A stretch of DNA of 64,000 nt from DATKPC01 sp035524275 (GTDB lineage: Bacteria > Pseudomonadota > Gammaproteobacteria > Burkholderiales > Burkholderiaceae_F). The notes beneath the pieces are model-generated. The model was not told the DNA's origin. It saw nothing but the letters and a program-made list of their open reading frames with translations, and searched no databases. Location: the NCBI GenBank assembly GCA_035524275.1, contig DATKPC010000037.1:1-64000 (forward strand), given 5' to 3'. Shown in pieces: positions 11,319 to 19,015 of this stretch (positions are counted from its first letter, which is position 1; each line of letters opens with the position of its first letter). A program made the position numbers and the translations under genes.

Positions 11319-12044
11319 TCACGAAGCGCCGTCCGGGATGAAGACGTACCCCAGGCCCCAGACCGTCTGGATGTAGCGCGGCTTGGCCGGATCCGGCTCG
11401 ATCAGCTTGCGCAGCCGGGAGATCTGCACGTCGAGGCTGCGGTCGAACGCCTCGTATTCGCGTCCGCGCGCCAGTTCCATCAGTTTCTCGCGCGACAGCG
11501 GGATCTTGGGGTGCCGCGCAAAGACCTTCAGCACCGCGAATTCGCCTGTCGTGAGGGGTACCTGTGCTCCGCCGCGCGTCAGCGAACGGGTCGAGAGGTC
11601 GAGCATGAAGTCGCCGAACTCCACGCACTTCGGTTCCTGCGACGGCGCGCCGGGAACCTCGGCCGGCGCCTTGCGTCGCAGGACCGCGTTGACGCGCGCG
11701 AGAAGCTCACGCGGATTGAACGGCTTGGCCAGGTAGTCGTCCGCGCCCATCTCGAGCCCGACGATCCGGTCGATGTCCTCGCCCTTGGCCGTGAGCATGA
11801 TGACCGGCGTTGCGTCGTTGGCGCCGCGCAGGCGGCGCAGGATCGACAGCCCGTCCTCGCCCGGCATCATCAGGTCGAGGATCAGCACGTCGAAGCGTTC
11901 GCGCAGCCACAGCTTGTTCATCGCCTGCGCGCTGTCCGCGGTGAAGACGCTGAAGCCGTTATCGGTCATGTAGCGCCGCAGGAGGTCGCGCAGCCGCTGG
12001 TCGTCGTCGACGACCAGGATCTTGTTCGACGCCGGTTTGTTCAT
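11319..12044 (-). CDS. ompR: OmpR-type two-component response regulator
   Basis: A 241-residue transcription regulator. The N-terminal receiver domain has the acidic pair DDD at 13-15, phospho-acceptor Asp57 in LILDLMMPGEDG and the conserved Lys in YLAKPFNPRELLARV. The C-terminal winged helix ends in FDRSLDVQISRLRKLIEPDP and VWGLGYVF. The ATG has AAGGA seven nt upstream, which decides the start. It precedes envZ in the same orientation, as in E. coli ompR-envZ. The downstream partner gene supports EnvZ-OmpR phosphotransfer; the target genes are unknown. Confidence 0.94.
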   Translation of the reverse strand: MNKPASNKILVVDDDQRLRDLLRRYMTDNGFSVFTADSAQAMNKLWLRERFDVLILDLMMPGEDGLSILRRLRGANDATPVIMLTAKGEDIDRIVGLEMGADDYLAKPFNPRELLARVNAVLRRKAPAEVPGAPSQEPKCVEFGDFMLDLSTRSLTRGGAQVPLTTGEFAVLKVFARHPKIPLSREKLMELARGREYEAFDRSLDVQISRLRKLIEPDPAKPRYIQTVWGLGYVFIPDGAS

Positions 12045-12262
12045 CGAGTCGTCCTTTCTTCGTGCCGAGATGCTAGCCCGGATCGGCGGCGAGGCGCCGT
12101 GTGTCGAAGGTCGCCGCGCGACGCGGCCGGTCGCCGACAACTTGTTACAGAATTTACTTGGCAAGCGCGTTGTTTTGGTACCTATCGACTCGCGCGCGGC
12201 GCGTTAATGCCTAATATCGGATCCATCAGCCGAACGCTTTCCGCATCCGGATCAATCTCGCC

Positions 12263-12664
12263 GTGCCCAAGCTGGTCCTGCTCGCCTTCGCGATCGCGGT
12301 CGCGGGCCCGCTCTCGGGCGCGGCCGCGGCGCCGGCGTTGCCCGGCGACGGCGAATGGCAGGCCATGACCCCGGACCAGCGGCTTCAGGCGTGGCGCGCA
12401 CTGCCGCCGGAAGAGCGACAGGTGTTGCGCTCGCGCGTCACGCCGCAGCAGCGCGCGGAGATCCAGCAGCAGATCGCGGAGGCACGCAACCGTCGGCGCG
12501 ACGAGCAGCGCGTCGAAGCGGCGCGACCGCCGCCTCCCGCGCCGCCCCCGGCCGCGACGGGTGCGGGCCCGCGACCGCGGTTGAGCCCGGAGGAGCGCCG
12601 CCAGCTCCGCGAGCAGATTCGCGACGCGCATCGCGAGTGGAAGGGTGGCCACCGGGGCCCCTGA
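12263..12664 (+). CDS. Small exported Pro/Arg-rich protein, DUF3106-like
   Basis: 133 residues starting at GTG. A hydrophobic N-terminal segment with an AAAAPA end looks like a signal peptide, so the protein is probably periplasmic. The body contains two related segments, WQAMTPDQRLQAWRALPPEE and LSPEERRQLREQI, of the kind seen in DUF3106 proteins, separated by a Pro-rich linker (ARPPPPAPPPAA). The helices are rich in Gln, Arg and Glu. No catalytic residues are visible and the function is unknown. It is divergent from ompR across 218 nt, so it could be a target of that regulator, but no OmpR site is recognisable. Confidence 0.6.
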   Translation: MPKLVLLAFAIAVAGPLSGAAAAPALPGDGEWQAMTPDQRLQAWRALPPEERQVLRSRVTPQQRAEIQQQIAEARNRRRDEQRVEAARPPPPAPPPAATGAGPRPRLSPEERRQLREQIRDAHREWKGGHRGP

Positions 12665-12850
12665 GGCCCGCGGGCAGGCGGCGATTGCGGGGCACCTCGT
12701 TCCCGCACCGCGACGCGCCGAAGGCACCGGATCGATGCGCGGTCGCGCCGCCTTCGGATCCGATCCCGATAAAATTCCGGCAGGGGCGGCGCGGTCGCCC
12801 CGGCGCGGTGGTTGCCGCGTGTGCCGCCCGCAAGCCGGCCACGCGGCCGG

Positions 12851-12856
12851 TAGACT
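12851..12856 (+). promoter_or_regulatory. Candidate -10 element before tsaB
   Basis: TAGACT followed by GCGCCG, a -10 with a GC-rich discriminator. It starts 15 nt before an ATG at 12866 and 75 nt before the GTG at 12926 taken here as the tsaB start. The same TANACT-GCG pattern occurs before purL and nnr. Confidence 0.4.
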
Positions 12857-12925
12857 GCGCCGCTGATGGCGTGGCCGTCCCGGTGGTGGCGCGGCCGTCG
12901 TCCGGAAACCCGCCTGCCTACGACC

Positions 12926-13675
12926 GTGACCATCGCCGTCCCCGCGCCGAGCGCCGCGATCCTCGTCCTGGACACCGCGAGTGAGCATTGCCATGTCGCG
13001 GTGTCCTACCTGCCGGCCGGCGGCCATCCCGAGGTCGTCGACGCCGCGTCGGAGCTTGTCGGCAATCGCCACTCGGAACGCGCGCTGCCGATGATCGCCG
13101 CCGTCCTGGCGCGCAACGGCCTGGCCGTCGGCGATTGCGCGGGTTTTGCTTTCGGCGCCGGTCCCGGCTCGTTCACCGGGCTGCGGATCGCGTGCGGCAT
13201 CGTCCAGGGCCTGGCTTACGGATGCGGCCGCCCGGTGCTGGGCGTCGGAAACCTCCACGCGCTGGCCGCGGCGGCGGCGCCTGCCGGGGGCGCTATCCTC
13301 GTCGCGATCGACGCGAGGATGAACCAGGTCTACTGCGCGGCGTACGAGGCGACCGCCGCCGCGGCGGCGCGCGGCGAATGGCGCGAGATCGTCGCCCCGC
13401 GCCTGGCGGGCAAGGGCGATATCGCGCCGCTCGCGGCGACCTGCGGCGCCGTCGACCTGGTCGCGAACGTCGAGGTCGCGATGCCGCCCGGGGCCAAGCG
13501 TCGCGCATGGCCCGCGCCGGGCGCACAGGCCGAAGCCATGGCGCGGATCGCGGGCCAAGGGATTCGCGGCGGTCGCGGCGGGCCGGCGGCCCTGGCGGCT
13601 CCCCTCTATGTGCGCGAGCGCGTCGCGCTGACGGTCGAGGAACGGCGCGCCGCGCCGGCCGGGAGGGTCGCGTGA
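12926..13675 (+). CDS. tsaB: tRNA threonylcarbamoyladenosine biosynthesis protein TsaB
   Basis: A scaffold protein that dimerises with TsaD and is needed for t6A37 on ANN-decoding tRNAs. About 249 residues. It has the ASKHA-type N-terminus ILVLDTASEHCHVAV, then the conserved LPMIAAVL and the signature FGAGPGSFTGLRIACGIVQGLA. The start is uncertain: an ATG at 12866 would add 20 residues (WPSRWWRGRR...) unlike the family, so the GTG is preferred, though neither has a clear Shine-Dalgarno. The stop overlaps rimI by GTGA. TsaB and RimI neighbouring each other is a common bacterial arrangement. Confidence 0.9.
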   Translation: MTIAVPAPSAAILVLDTASEHCHVAVSYLPAGGHPEVVDAASELVGNRHSERALPMIAAVLARNGLAVGDCAGFAFGAGPGSFTGLRIACGIVQGLAYGCGRPVLGVGNLHALAAAAAPAGGAILVAIDARMNQVYCAAYEATAAAAARGEWREIVAPRLAGKGDIAPLAATCGAVDLVANVEVAMPPGAKRRAWPAPGAQAEAMARIAGQGIRGGRGGPAALAAPLYVRERVALTVEERRAAPAGRVA

Positions 13676-14139
13676 GCGCCGTGGCGCGCCCGCACGGGGA
13701 GGCGTTCGAGCCGATGACCGTCGCGCTGGTCGACGCGGTCCATGCGGTCGAGCGGTCGATCTATCCCTTTCCGTGGACACGCGGGAACTTCCTCGATGCG
13801 CTGCAGGCGGGAAATGTCGCGTGGATCCTCCGCGGCGACGCCGGAGACCTCGTCGGCTACTGCGTGATCCTGATGGCCGTGGACGAGGCGCACCTGCTGA
13901 ACCTGAGCGTCGCCCAGCCTTGGCAGCGCCGCGGTTATGGCTGGAAAGTGCTGGAATGGGCGGCCCGCTGCGCGCGCGAGTACGGCGCGAGGACGATGCT
14001 GCTCGAAGTCCGGCCCAGCAACGCGGCGGCGCTCAGCCTCTACCGCCGTTACGGATTCCAGCACATCGGCGTGCGGCGGGGCTATTACCCGGCGCCGAAC
14101 GAGCGCGAAGATGCGCTCGTGATGAGGCTCACGCTATGA
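13672..14139 (+). CDS. rimI: Ribosomal protein bS18 N-acetyltransferase RimI
   Basis: A GNAT-fold acetyltransferase of 155 residues that acetylates the N-terminal alanine of ribosomal protein bS18. It shows the RimI N-terminal pattern ERSIYPFPWTRGNFLDAL, the acetyl-CoA loop QPWQRRGYGWKVL, and the C-terminal NAAALSLYRRYGFQHIGVRRGYY. The GTG start overlaps the tsaB stop, with GGGAGGG five nt upstream. Its own stop overlaps the ATG of the next gene (ATGA). Its position between tsaB and a family 4 uracil-DNA glycosylase supports RimI over a generic GNAT. Confidence 0.92.
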   Translation: MSAVARPHGEAFEPMTVALVDAVHAVERSIYPFPWTRGNFLDALQAGNVAWILRGDAGDLVGYCVILMAVDEAHLLNLSVAQPWQRRGYGWKVLEWAARCAREYGARTMLLEVRPSNAAALSLYRRYGFQHIGVRRGYYPAPNEREDALVMRLTL

Positions 14140-14918
14140 GCGGCACGGCGCGGCGCGACGCGTTGTGGCACGGCCTCGGGATCGGGCCGCTCTGGCGTCG
14201 GCGTCGCGGCGCCGATTCCGTTTCGATCGCCGCCGTGCCGGCTCGGCCGGGCGCGACAGTGGCTCCCGCGGTCGACCGCGCGGACGTCGACAGCGTGGCC
14301 GCCGCGTCGAACGGCGCCGTGACCGCGGTCCCGACGATGGACTGGGGGCAACTCGAGCAGGCGGTCCAGGCCTGCGCCGCGTGCGCGTTGTGCCGGACGC
14401 GCACGCAGACCGTCTTCGGCGTTGGCGACCGGTCCGCCCGCTGGATGCTGATCGGGGAAGCGCCGGGAGCGGAGGAGGATGCGCGCGGCGAGCCTTTTGT
14501 CGGCCAGGCCGGCCGGCTACTCGACCAGATGCTGGCCGCCGTCGGCCTGTCGCGCACCGCGCAGGGCGATGGCTCCGTCTATATCGCGAACGTCCTGAAA
14601 TGCAGGCCGCCCGCCAACCGCAATCCGGAACCGGAGGAAGTCGCCCGCTGCGAGCCGTTCCTGCGGCGTCAGATCGCGCTCGTCGCGCCCGGCCTGCTGC
14701 TCGTGATGGGTCGCTTTGCCGCGCAGTCGCTGCTCGGAACCGACGCCAGCATCGCTAGCCTGCGCGGGCGCGTCCACCGCTACGATGCCGACGGGCGCGG
14801 CATTCCGGTCGTCGTCACCTACCATCCCGCGTACCTGCTTCGCAGCCTGGCGGACAAGTCCAAGTCGTGGGCCGACCTGTGCCTGGCGCGCGATGTCGTC
14901 GAGGGGCGGATCCGGTAG
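14136..14918 (+). CDS. Type-4 uracil-DNA glycosylase (Fe-S)
   Basis: Removes uracil from DNA; 260 residues. A poorly conserved 60-residue N-terminus precedes the catalytic domain. The domain has CAACALCRTRTQTVFGVG (cluster cysteines and start of the fold), GEAPGAEEDARGEPFVGQAG (motif A, uracil pocket), NVLKCRPPANRNP with a following Cys, and TYHPAYLLR (motif with the conserved His). These are the features of family 4 enzymes that carry a [4Fe-4S] cluster. The start overlaps rimI. The N-terminal extension is rich in Ala/Arg/Val and may be disordered; phage-polymerase-like homologues exist, but the fused DNA polymerase domain is absent here. Confidence 0.92.
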   Translation: MSGTARRDALWHGLGIGPLWRRRRGADSVSIAAVPARPGATVAPAVDRADVDSVAAASNGAVTAVPTMDWGQLEQAVQACAACALCRTRTQTVFGVGDRSARWMLIGEAPGAEEDARGEPFVGQAGRLLDQMLAAVGLSRTAQGDGSVYIANVLKCRPPANRNPEPEEVARCEPFLRRQIALVAPGLLLVMGRFAAQSLLGTDASIASLRGRVHRYDADGRGIPVVVTYHPAYLLRSLADKSKSWADLCLARDVVEGRIR

Positions 14919-14948
14919 CGGCGCGCACGGTTCGGCCGCGAGACCGCG

Positions 14949-16265
14949 TCAGTGCCGGTGCTCGCCGATCAGCGCGACCGAATCGAATTCGCGCTGGTTG
15001 CGGCGGTGGCGCAGCAGCACCGCGCCCATCGTCGTCGCGACGAAGGCCCCGAAGAGGATCGTGATCGTCGTGATCGGGATCGAGGCCCCGATCAGCACCG
15101 CGTAGAGGCCGAGCATCACGAGGATGCTGAGGTTCTCGTTGAAGTTCTGCACCGCGATCGAATGGCCGGCCGACAGCAGGACGTAGCCGCGATGCTGCAG
15201 CAGCGCGTTCATCGGCACGACGAAGTAGCCGGCCATGGCGCCGATCAGCAGCATGACCGCGCCGGCGGCGATCTCGCTGTAGCGCAGCGTGTGGCTGCCG
15301 AGCGCGATGCCGCCGCTCGCCAGCGCCTTGAAGTTGATGAACGACAGCGCGACGATCGCGAGCCCCATCGCGATGCCGACGGGAAGCACGCCGAGCGACT
15401 CCTTCAGCGAGACGCGGGCGGCGGCATAGACGGCGCCCGCGGCGACGCCGACCGCGACGACGGCCTGCAGGATCGCGCCCTGGGAGAGCGTCAGGCCGAG
15501 GGCCTGCTCCGACCACTTGAGCACCACGAACTGCAGTGTCGCGCCGGCACCCCAGAACAGCGTCGTCACGGCGAGGGAGATCTGGCCGAGGCGGTCGGTC
15601 CACAGCACCTTGGCGCAATGCGCGAAATCGGTGATCAGGCGCCAGACCGAATGCTCCTGGCGCGCGTAGCGCGCGCCGGTGTCCGGGATCGCGAGGTTGA
15701 TCATCGCCGCGAGTGCGTAGATGCCGGCGATGACCGCGATGGCCGCCTCGCCGACGCGGTCGATGTCGGTGTCGATGAACGGCACGTCGATGTCGAGCAG
15801 CGCCTGGCCGACCTGCGGCGACACCAGGATCCCGCCGGTGACGAAGCCGAGGATGATCGAGCCGACGGTAAGGCCCTCGATCCAGCCATTGGCCGCGACG
15901 AGCTTCTCCGGCGGAAGCATCTCCGTGACGATCCCGTACTTCGCGGGCGAGTAGGCCGCGGCGCCGATGCCGACGACGGCGTAGGCGAGCAGCGGATGCA
16001 CGTTGACGAGCATCATCAGCGCGCCGACGACCTTCACGCCGTTGGTCACCAGCATGACGCGCGACTTCGGCATCGAGTCGGCGAAGGCGCCGACGAAGGC
16101 GGCGAGCAGCACGTAGGAGACGAAGAAGAAGAGCTTCAGCATCGGCGTCATCCACTCCGGGGCGTGGATGTCGCGCAGCAGCGAGATGGCCGCGATCAGC
16201 AGCGCGTTGTCGGCGAGCGACGAGAAGAACTGCGCCGCCATCACGATGTAGAACGCGCGGTTCAT
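14949..16265 (-). CDS. lplT: Lysophospholipid transporter LplT (MFS family)
   Basis: A 438-residue inner-membrane protein with about 12 predicted TM helices. It starts MNRAFYIVMAAQFFSSLADN, the LplT-type N-terminus, and has an MFS-like loop GAFADSMPKSRVM and AAYSPAKYGIVTEMLPPEKLVAANGW. LplT flips lysophospholipids inward for re-acylation. In E. coli it is paired with the acyltransferase Aas; here no aas is adjacent and the neighbour is alr, divergently transcribed. It is convergent with the glycosylase gene. Confidence 0.88.
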   Translation of the reverse strand: MNRAFYIVMAAQFFSSLADNALLIAAISLLRDIHAPEWMTPMLKLFFFVSYVLLAAFVGAFADSMPKSRVMLVTNGVKVVGALMMLVNVHPLLAYAVVGIGAAAYSPAKYGIVTEMLPPEKLVAANGWIEGLTVGSIILGFVTGGILVSPQVGQALLDIDVPFIDTDIDRVGEAAIAVIAGIYALAAMINLAIPDTGARYARQEHSVWRLITDFAHCAKVLWTDRLGQISLAVTTLFWGAGATLQFVVLKWSEQALGLTLSQGAILQAVVAVGVAAGAVYAAARVSLKESLGVLPVGIAMGLAIVALSFINFKALASGGIALGSHTLRYSEIAAGAVMLLIGAMAGYFVVPMNALLQHRGYVLLSAGHSIAVQNFNENLSILVMLGLYAVLIGASIPITTITILFGAFVATTMGAVLLRHRRNQREFDSVALIGEHRH

Positions 16266-16485
16266 GGGCAGGACATGCAGGTGGGATCGGCCGCAGGGGC
16301 CGCCGGGATTGCGTCGGTCGGGTTCGATGCCGCGACGTGCCGTCCGGCGACTTCCGCGGTGGATGCGTCCGCGATGGATGCGTCGACAGCGCGCGGTTTA
16401 TAGCACGCTCGCCCCGCGCCGACGGGAGCCCGGCCCCGGGGCGATGGCGGAAGTCGGAAGGTCGCGATGCAGGTATTCTTCCGCG

Positions 16486-17571
16486 ATGCCGCGCCCGATC
16501 CAGGCCATCGTCCACGTCGAGGCCCTTCGCCATAACCTCGACGTCGCGAAGCGACGCGCCGGCGGCCGCGCCGTCTGGGCGGTCGCCAAGGCGGATGCCT
16601 ATGGCCACGGGATCGAGCAGGCCGTGGCCGCGTTCGGCGCTGCCGACGGCCTTGCCGTCCTCGATCTTGCCGAGGCGGCGCGCGCGCGCGCCGCCGGATG
16701 GACTCGACCGATCCTGCTGCTGGAGGGATTCTTCGAGGCCGCCGACCTGGAGGCCGTCGTGCGTCTCGGTCTGGCGACCGTCGTTCATTGCGACACGCAG
16801 CTCGCGCTCCTCGAGCGTTCGCGCCCCGGCGGGCGTGTTGCGGTCCACCTCAAGTGCAACAGCGGCATGAACCGTCTGGGTTTCGAGCCGTCGCGGTTCG
16901 CAGCGGCGTTGGCGCGGGCGGCGTCGATGCCGCACGTCGAAGTCGCCGCCGCGATGACGCACCTCGCCAACGCCGATGCGCGCGTCGCGGAGCCCGCATC
17001 GCCATCGGTGCGGGAGCAGATCGACCGCTTTGCCGAAGCGACGCGCGACTATCGCGGTCCGCGGTCGATCGCCAATTCGGCGGCGCTGATGCTGCAGCCT
17101 TCCGTCGGCGGCGACTCGGTGCGGCCGGGTATCGTGCTTTACGGCGGCGCGCCGTGCGCGGCGACGCCGGCGTCGGACCTCGGGCTGCTGCCGGCGATGT
17201 CGTTGCGGTCGCGGCTCCTGGAGGTGCGTGACGTGCCGAGCGGGGCGACCGTCGGTTATGGTGGCCGTTGGCAGGCGAGACGGCCGTCGCGCATCGGTGT
17301 CGTCGCCTGTGGCTATGCCGACGGGTATCCGCGGCACGCACCGGACGGAACCCCGGTCGCGGTGGCCGGCCGCGTGGTGCCGCTGGCCGGTCGCGTCTCG
17401 ATGGACATGCTGACGGTCGACCTGACCGGAATCGCGGACGCCGCGGTCGGCGCGGAAGTCGAGTTGTGGGGGCGCACCGTCGCGGTCGACGAGGTTGCGC
17501 AGCGCGCCGGCACGATCGGCTACGAACTGCTCTGCGCGGTGGCGCCGCGCGTCGCGCGGAGCGTCGCCTGA
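16486..17571 (+). CDS. alr: Alanine racemase
   Basis: A PLP enzyme that interconverts L- and D-alanine to supply D-Ala for peptidoglycan; 361 residues. Lys35 in VWAVAKADAYGHG forms the Schiff base. The substrate-binding CNSGMNRLGF segment, VRPGIVLYGG and the C-terminal-domain sequence VVACGYADGYPR and GRVSMDMLTVDLT are all in place. The ATG at 16486 gives the standard MPRPIQAIVHVEALRHNL start. It is followed after one nt by radA, so the two are probably one transcript. Confidence 0.95.
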   Translation: MPRPIQAIVHVEALRHNLDVAKRRAGGRAVWAVAKADAYGHGIEQAVAAFGAADGLAVLDLAEAARARAAGWTRPILLLEGFFEAADLEAVVRLGLATVVHCDTQLALLERSRPGGRVAVHLKCNSGMNRLGFEPSRFAAALARAASMPHVEVAAAMTHLANADARVAEPASPSVREQIDRFAEATRDYRGPRSIANSAALMLQPSVGGDSVRPGIVLYGGAPCAATPASDLGLLPAMSLRSRLLEVRDVPSGATVGYGGRWQARRPSRIGVVACGYADGYPRHAPDGTPVAVAGRVVPLAGRVSMDMLTVDLTGIADAAVGAEVELWGRTVAVDEVAQRAGTIGYELLCAVAPRVARSVA

Positions 17572-17572
17572 G

Positions 17573-18943
17573 ATGGCCCGCCTGAGGACGCAATACGTCT
17601 GCGCGGAGTGTCACGCGGTGGCGCCGAAGTGGGCCGGGCAGTGCGCGCAATGCGGCGCCTGGAACACGCTGGCCGAGGCCATCGTCGATCCCGGCGCCGC
17701 CGGATCCTCGGCGCCGGCCGCCGCCGCCGGCGCGGTACAGGCGCTCGGAGGCGTCGTCGCCGCGGAACTCGACCGCAACCCGACCGGGATCGAGGAGTTC
17801 GACCGCGTCCTCGGCGGCGGGCTGGTCGAGGGCGGCGTCGTCCTGCTCGGCGGCGATCCCGGGATCGGCAAGTCGACTCTGCTGCTCCAGGCGCTCGCCG
17901 CGCTGTCGGCGCGCCAGCCGGTCCTCTACGTCACCGGGGAAGAGTCGAATGCGCAAGTTGCGCTGCGCGCGCGGCGCCTCGGGCTCGGCGACGCGACGCT
18001 GCACCTGGTCGCGGAGACGAATCTCGAGACGATCCTCGCGACGATCGTCGCGGAAGCGCCGCGCGTGGTCGTCATCGACTCGATCCAGACGATGCACTGC
18101 GCGGCGCTGCCGTCGGCCGCCGGCTCGGTCGCCCAGGTCCGCGAATGCGCAGCGCAGTTGACGCGGCTGGCAAAGCGTGCCGGCACCAGCCTCGTCCTCA
18201 TCGGCCACGTCACCAAGGAGGGCACGCTGGCCGGACCGCGGGTGCTGGAGCACATGGTCGACACGGTCCTCTATTTCGAAGGCGACACGCACTCGACGTA
18301 TCGCCTCGTGCGCGCTTTCAAGAACCGCTATGGGGCCGTGAACGAGATCGGCGTCTTCGCGATGACCGAACGCGGGCTGCGCGGCATCGCGAACCCGTCC
18401 GCGATCTTCCTGTCGCAATACGGGACCGACGGCAAGGGCGGCACGGTGCCCGGCTCCTGCGTGCTCGTGACGCAGGAAGGGACGCGTCCGCTGCTGGTGG
18501 AGATCCAGGCGCTCGTGGACACTTCCCACGTGCCGAATCCCCGCCGCCTGAGCGTCGGCGTGGATCCGCAGCGCCTGGCCCTGCTGCTGGCCGTTCTCAA
18601 CCGGCACGCCGGGCTCGCCAGCTTCGATCGCGACGTGTTCGTCAACGCCGTCGGCGGCGTCAGGATCGACGAGCCGGCCGCCGACCTCGCCGTGCTGCTG
18701 GCGATCGTCTCGTCGATCCGCAACCGGCCGGTGCCGCGAGGCTTGGTCGCGTTCGGCGAGGTCGGGCTTGCCGGCGAGATCCGTCCGGCGCCGCGCGGCC
18801 AGGAGCGCCTGCGCGAGGCCGCGAAGCTCGGATTCAATCGCGCCGTGATCCCGCGCGCCAACGCGCCGCGACAGCCGATCGAGGGCCTCGAGGTCATTGC
18901 GGTCGACCGGCTCGCGGAGGCGCTGGAACGATTGGCCGATTGA
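17573..18943 (+). CDS. radA: DNA repair protein RadA
   Basis: A RecA-like ATPase that drives branch migration during recombination; 456 residues. It has an N-terminal zinc finger (Cys10, Cys13, Cys24, Cys27), Walker A GGDPGIGKST at about 93-102, Walker B VVVIDSIQTM, the RadA signature FKNRYGAVNEIGVF (usual form KNRFG, here Tyr for Phe), and a Lon-protease-like C-terminal domain with GEVGLAGEIRP. Only one nt separates it from the alr stop. A run of five imperfect 11-bp repeats begins at its stop codon. Confidence 0.96.
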   Translation: MARLRTQYVCAECHAVAPKWAGQCAQCGAWNTLAEAIVDPGAAGSSAPAAAAGAVQALGGVVAAELDRNPTGIEEFDRVLGGGLVEGGVVLLGGDPGIGKSTLLLQALAALSARQPVLYVTGEESNAQVALRARRLGLGDATLHLVAETNLETILATIVAEAPRVVVIDSIQTMHCAALPSAAGSVAQVRECAAQLTRLAKRAGTSLVLIGHVTKEGTLAGPRVLEHMVDTVLYFEGDTHSTYRLVRAFKNRYGAVNEIGVFAMTERGLRGIANPSAIFLSQYGTDGKGGTVPGSCVLVTQEGTRPLLVEIQALVDTSHVPNPRRLSVGVDPQRLALLLAVLNRHAGLASFDRDVFVNAVGGVRIDEPAADLAVLLAIVSSIRNRPVPRGLVAFGEVGLAGEIRPAPRGQERLREAAKLGFNRAVIPRANAPRQPIEGLEVIAVDRLAEALERLAD

Positions 18944-18994
18944 CGGCCGGCTGACGTCCGACTGACGCCCGATCGACGGCCGATCGACGCGCGG
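18940..18994. repeat. Five imperfect 11-bp tandem repeats between radA and hpnE
   Basis: Units of the form (T/C)(T/C)GACG(N)CCG(A/G): TTGACGGCCGG, CTGACGTCCGA, CTGACGCCCGA, TCGACGGCCGA and TCGACGCGCGG. They span the radA stop and most of the 72-nt convergent spacer. The last copy is degenerate. No T-tract follows, so this is not a standard terminator. Confidence 0.7.
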
Positions 18995-19015
18995 GGAGCA
19001 CGCCGCCGCGCCGCC

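Noticed and set aside
14815..17337. Very long minus-strand frame spanning lplT and alr
   Set aside because: It is in a different frame from lplT, crosses two real genes, and its translation is Arg/Ala/Gly noise.
18311..18340. RadA KNRYG instead of KNRFG as a sign of inactivation
   Set aside because: Phe to Tyr is conservative and all other RadA motifs are intact.
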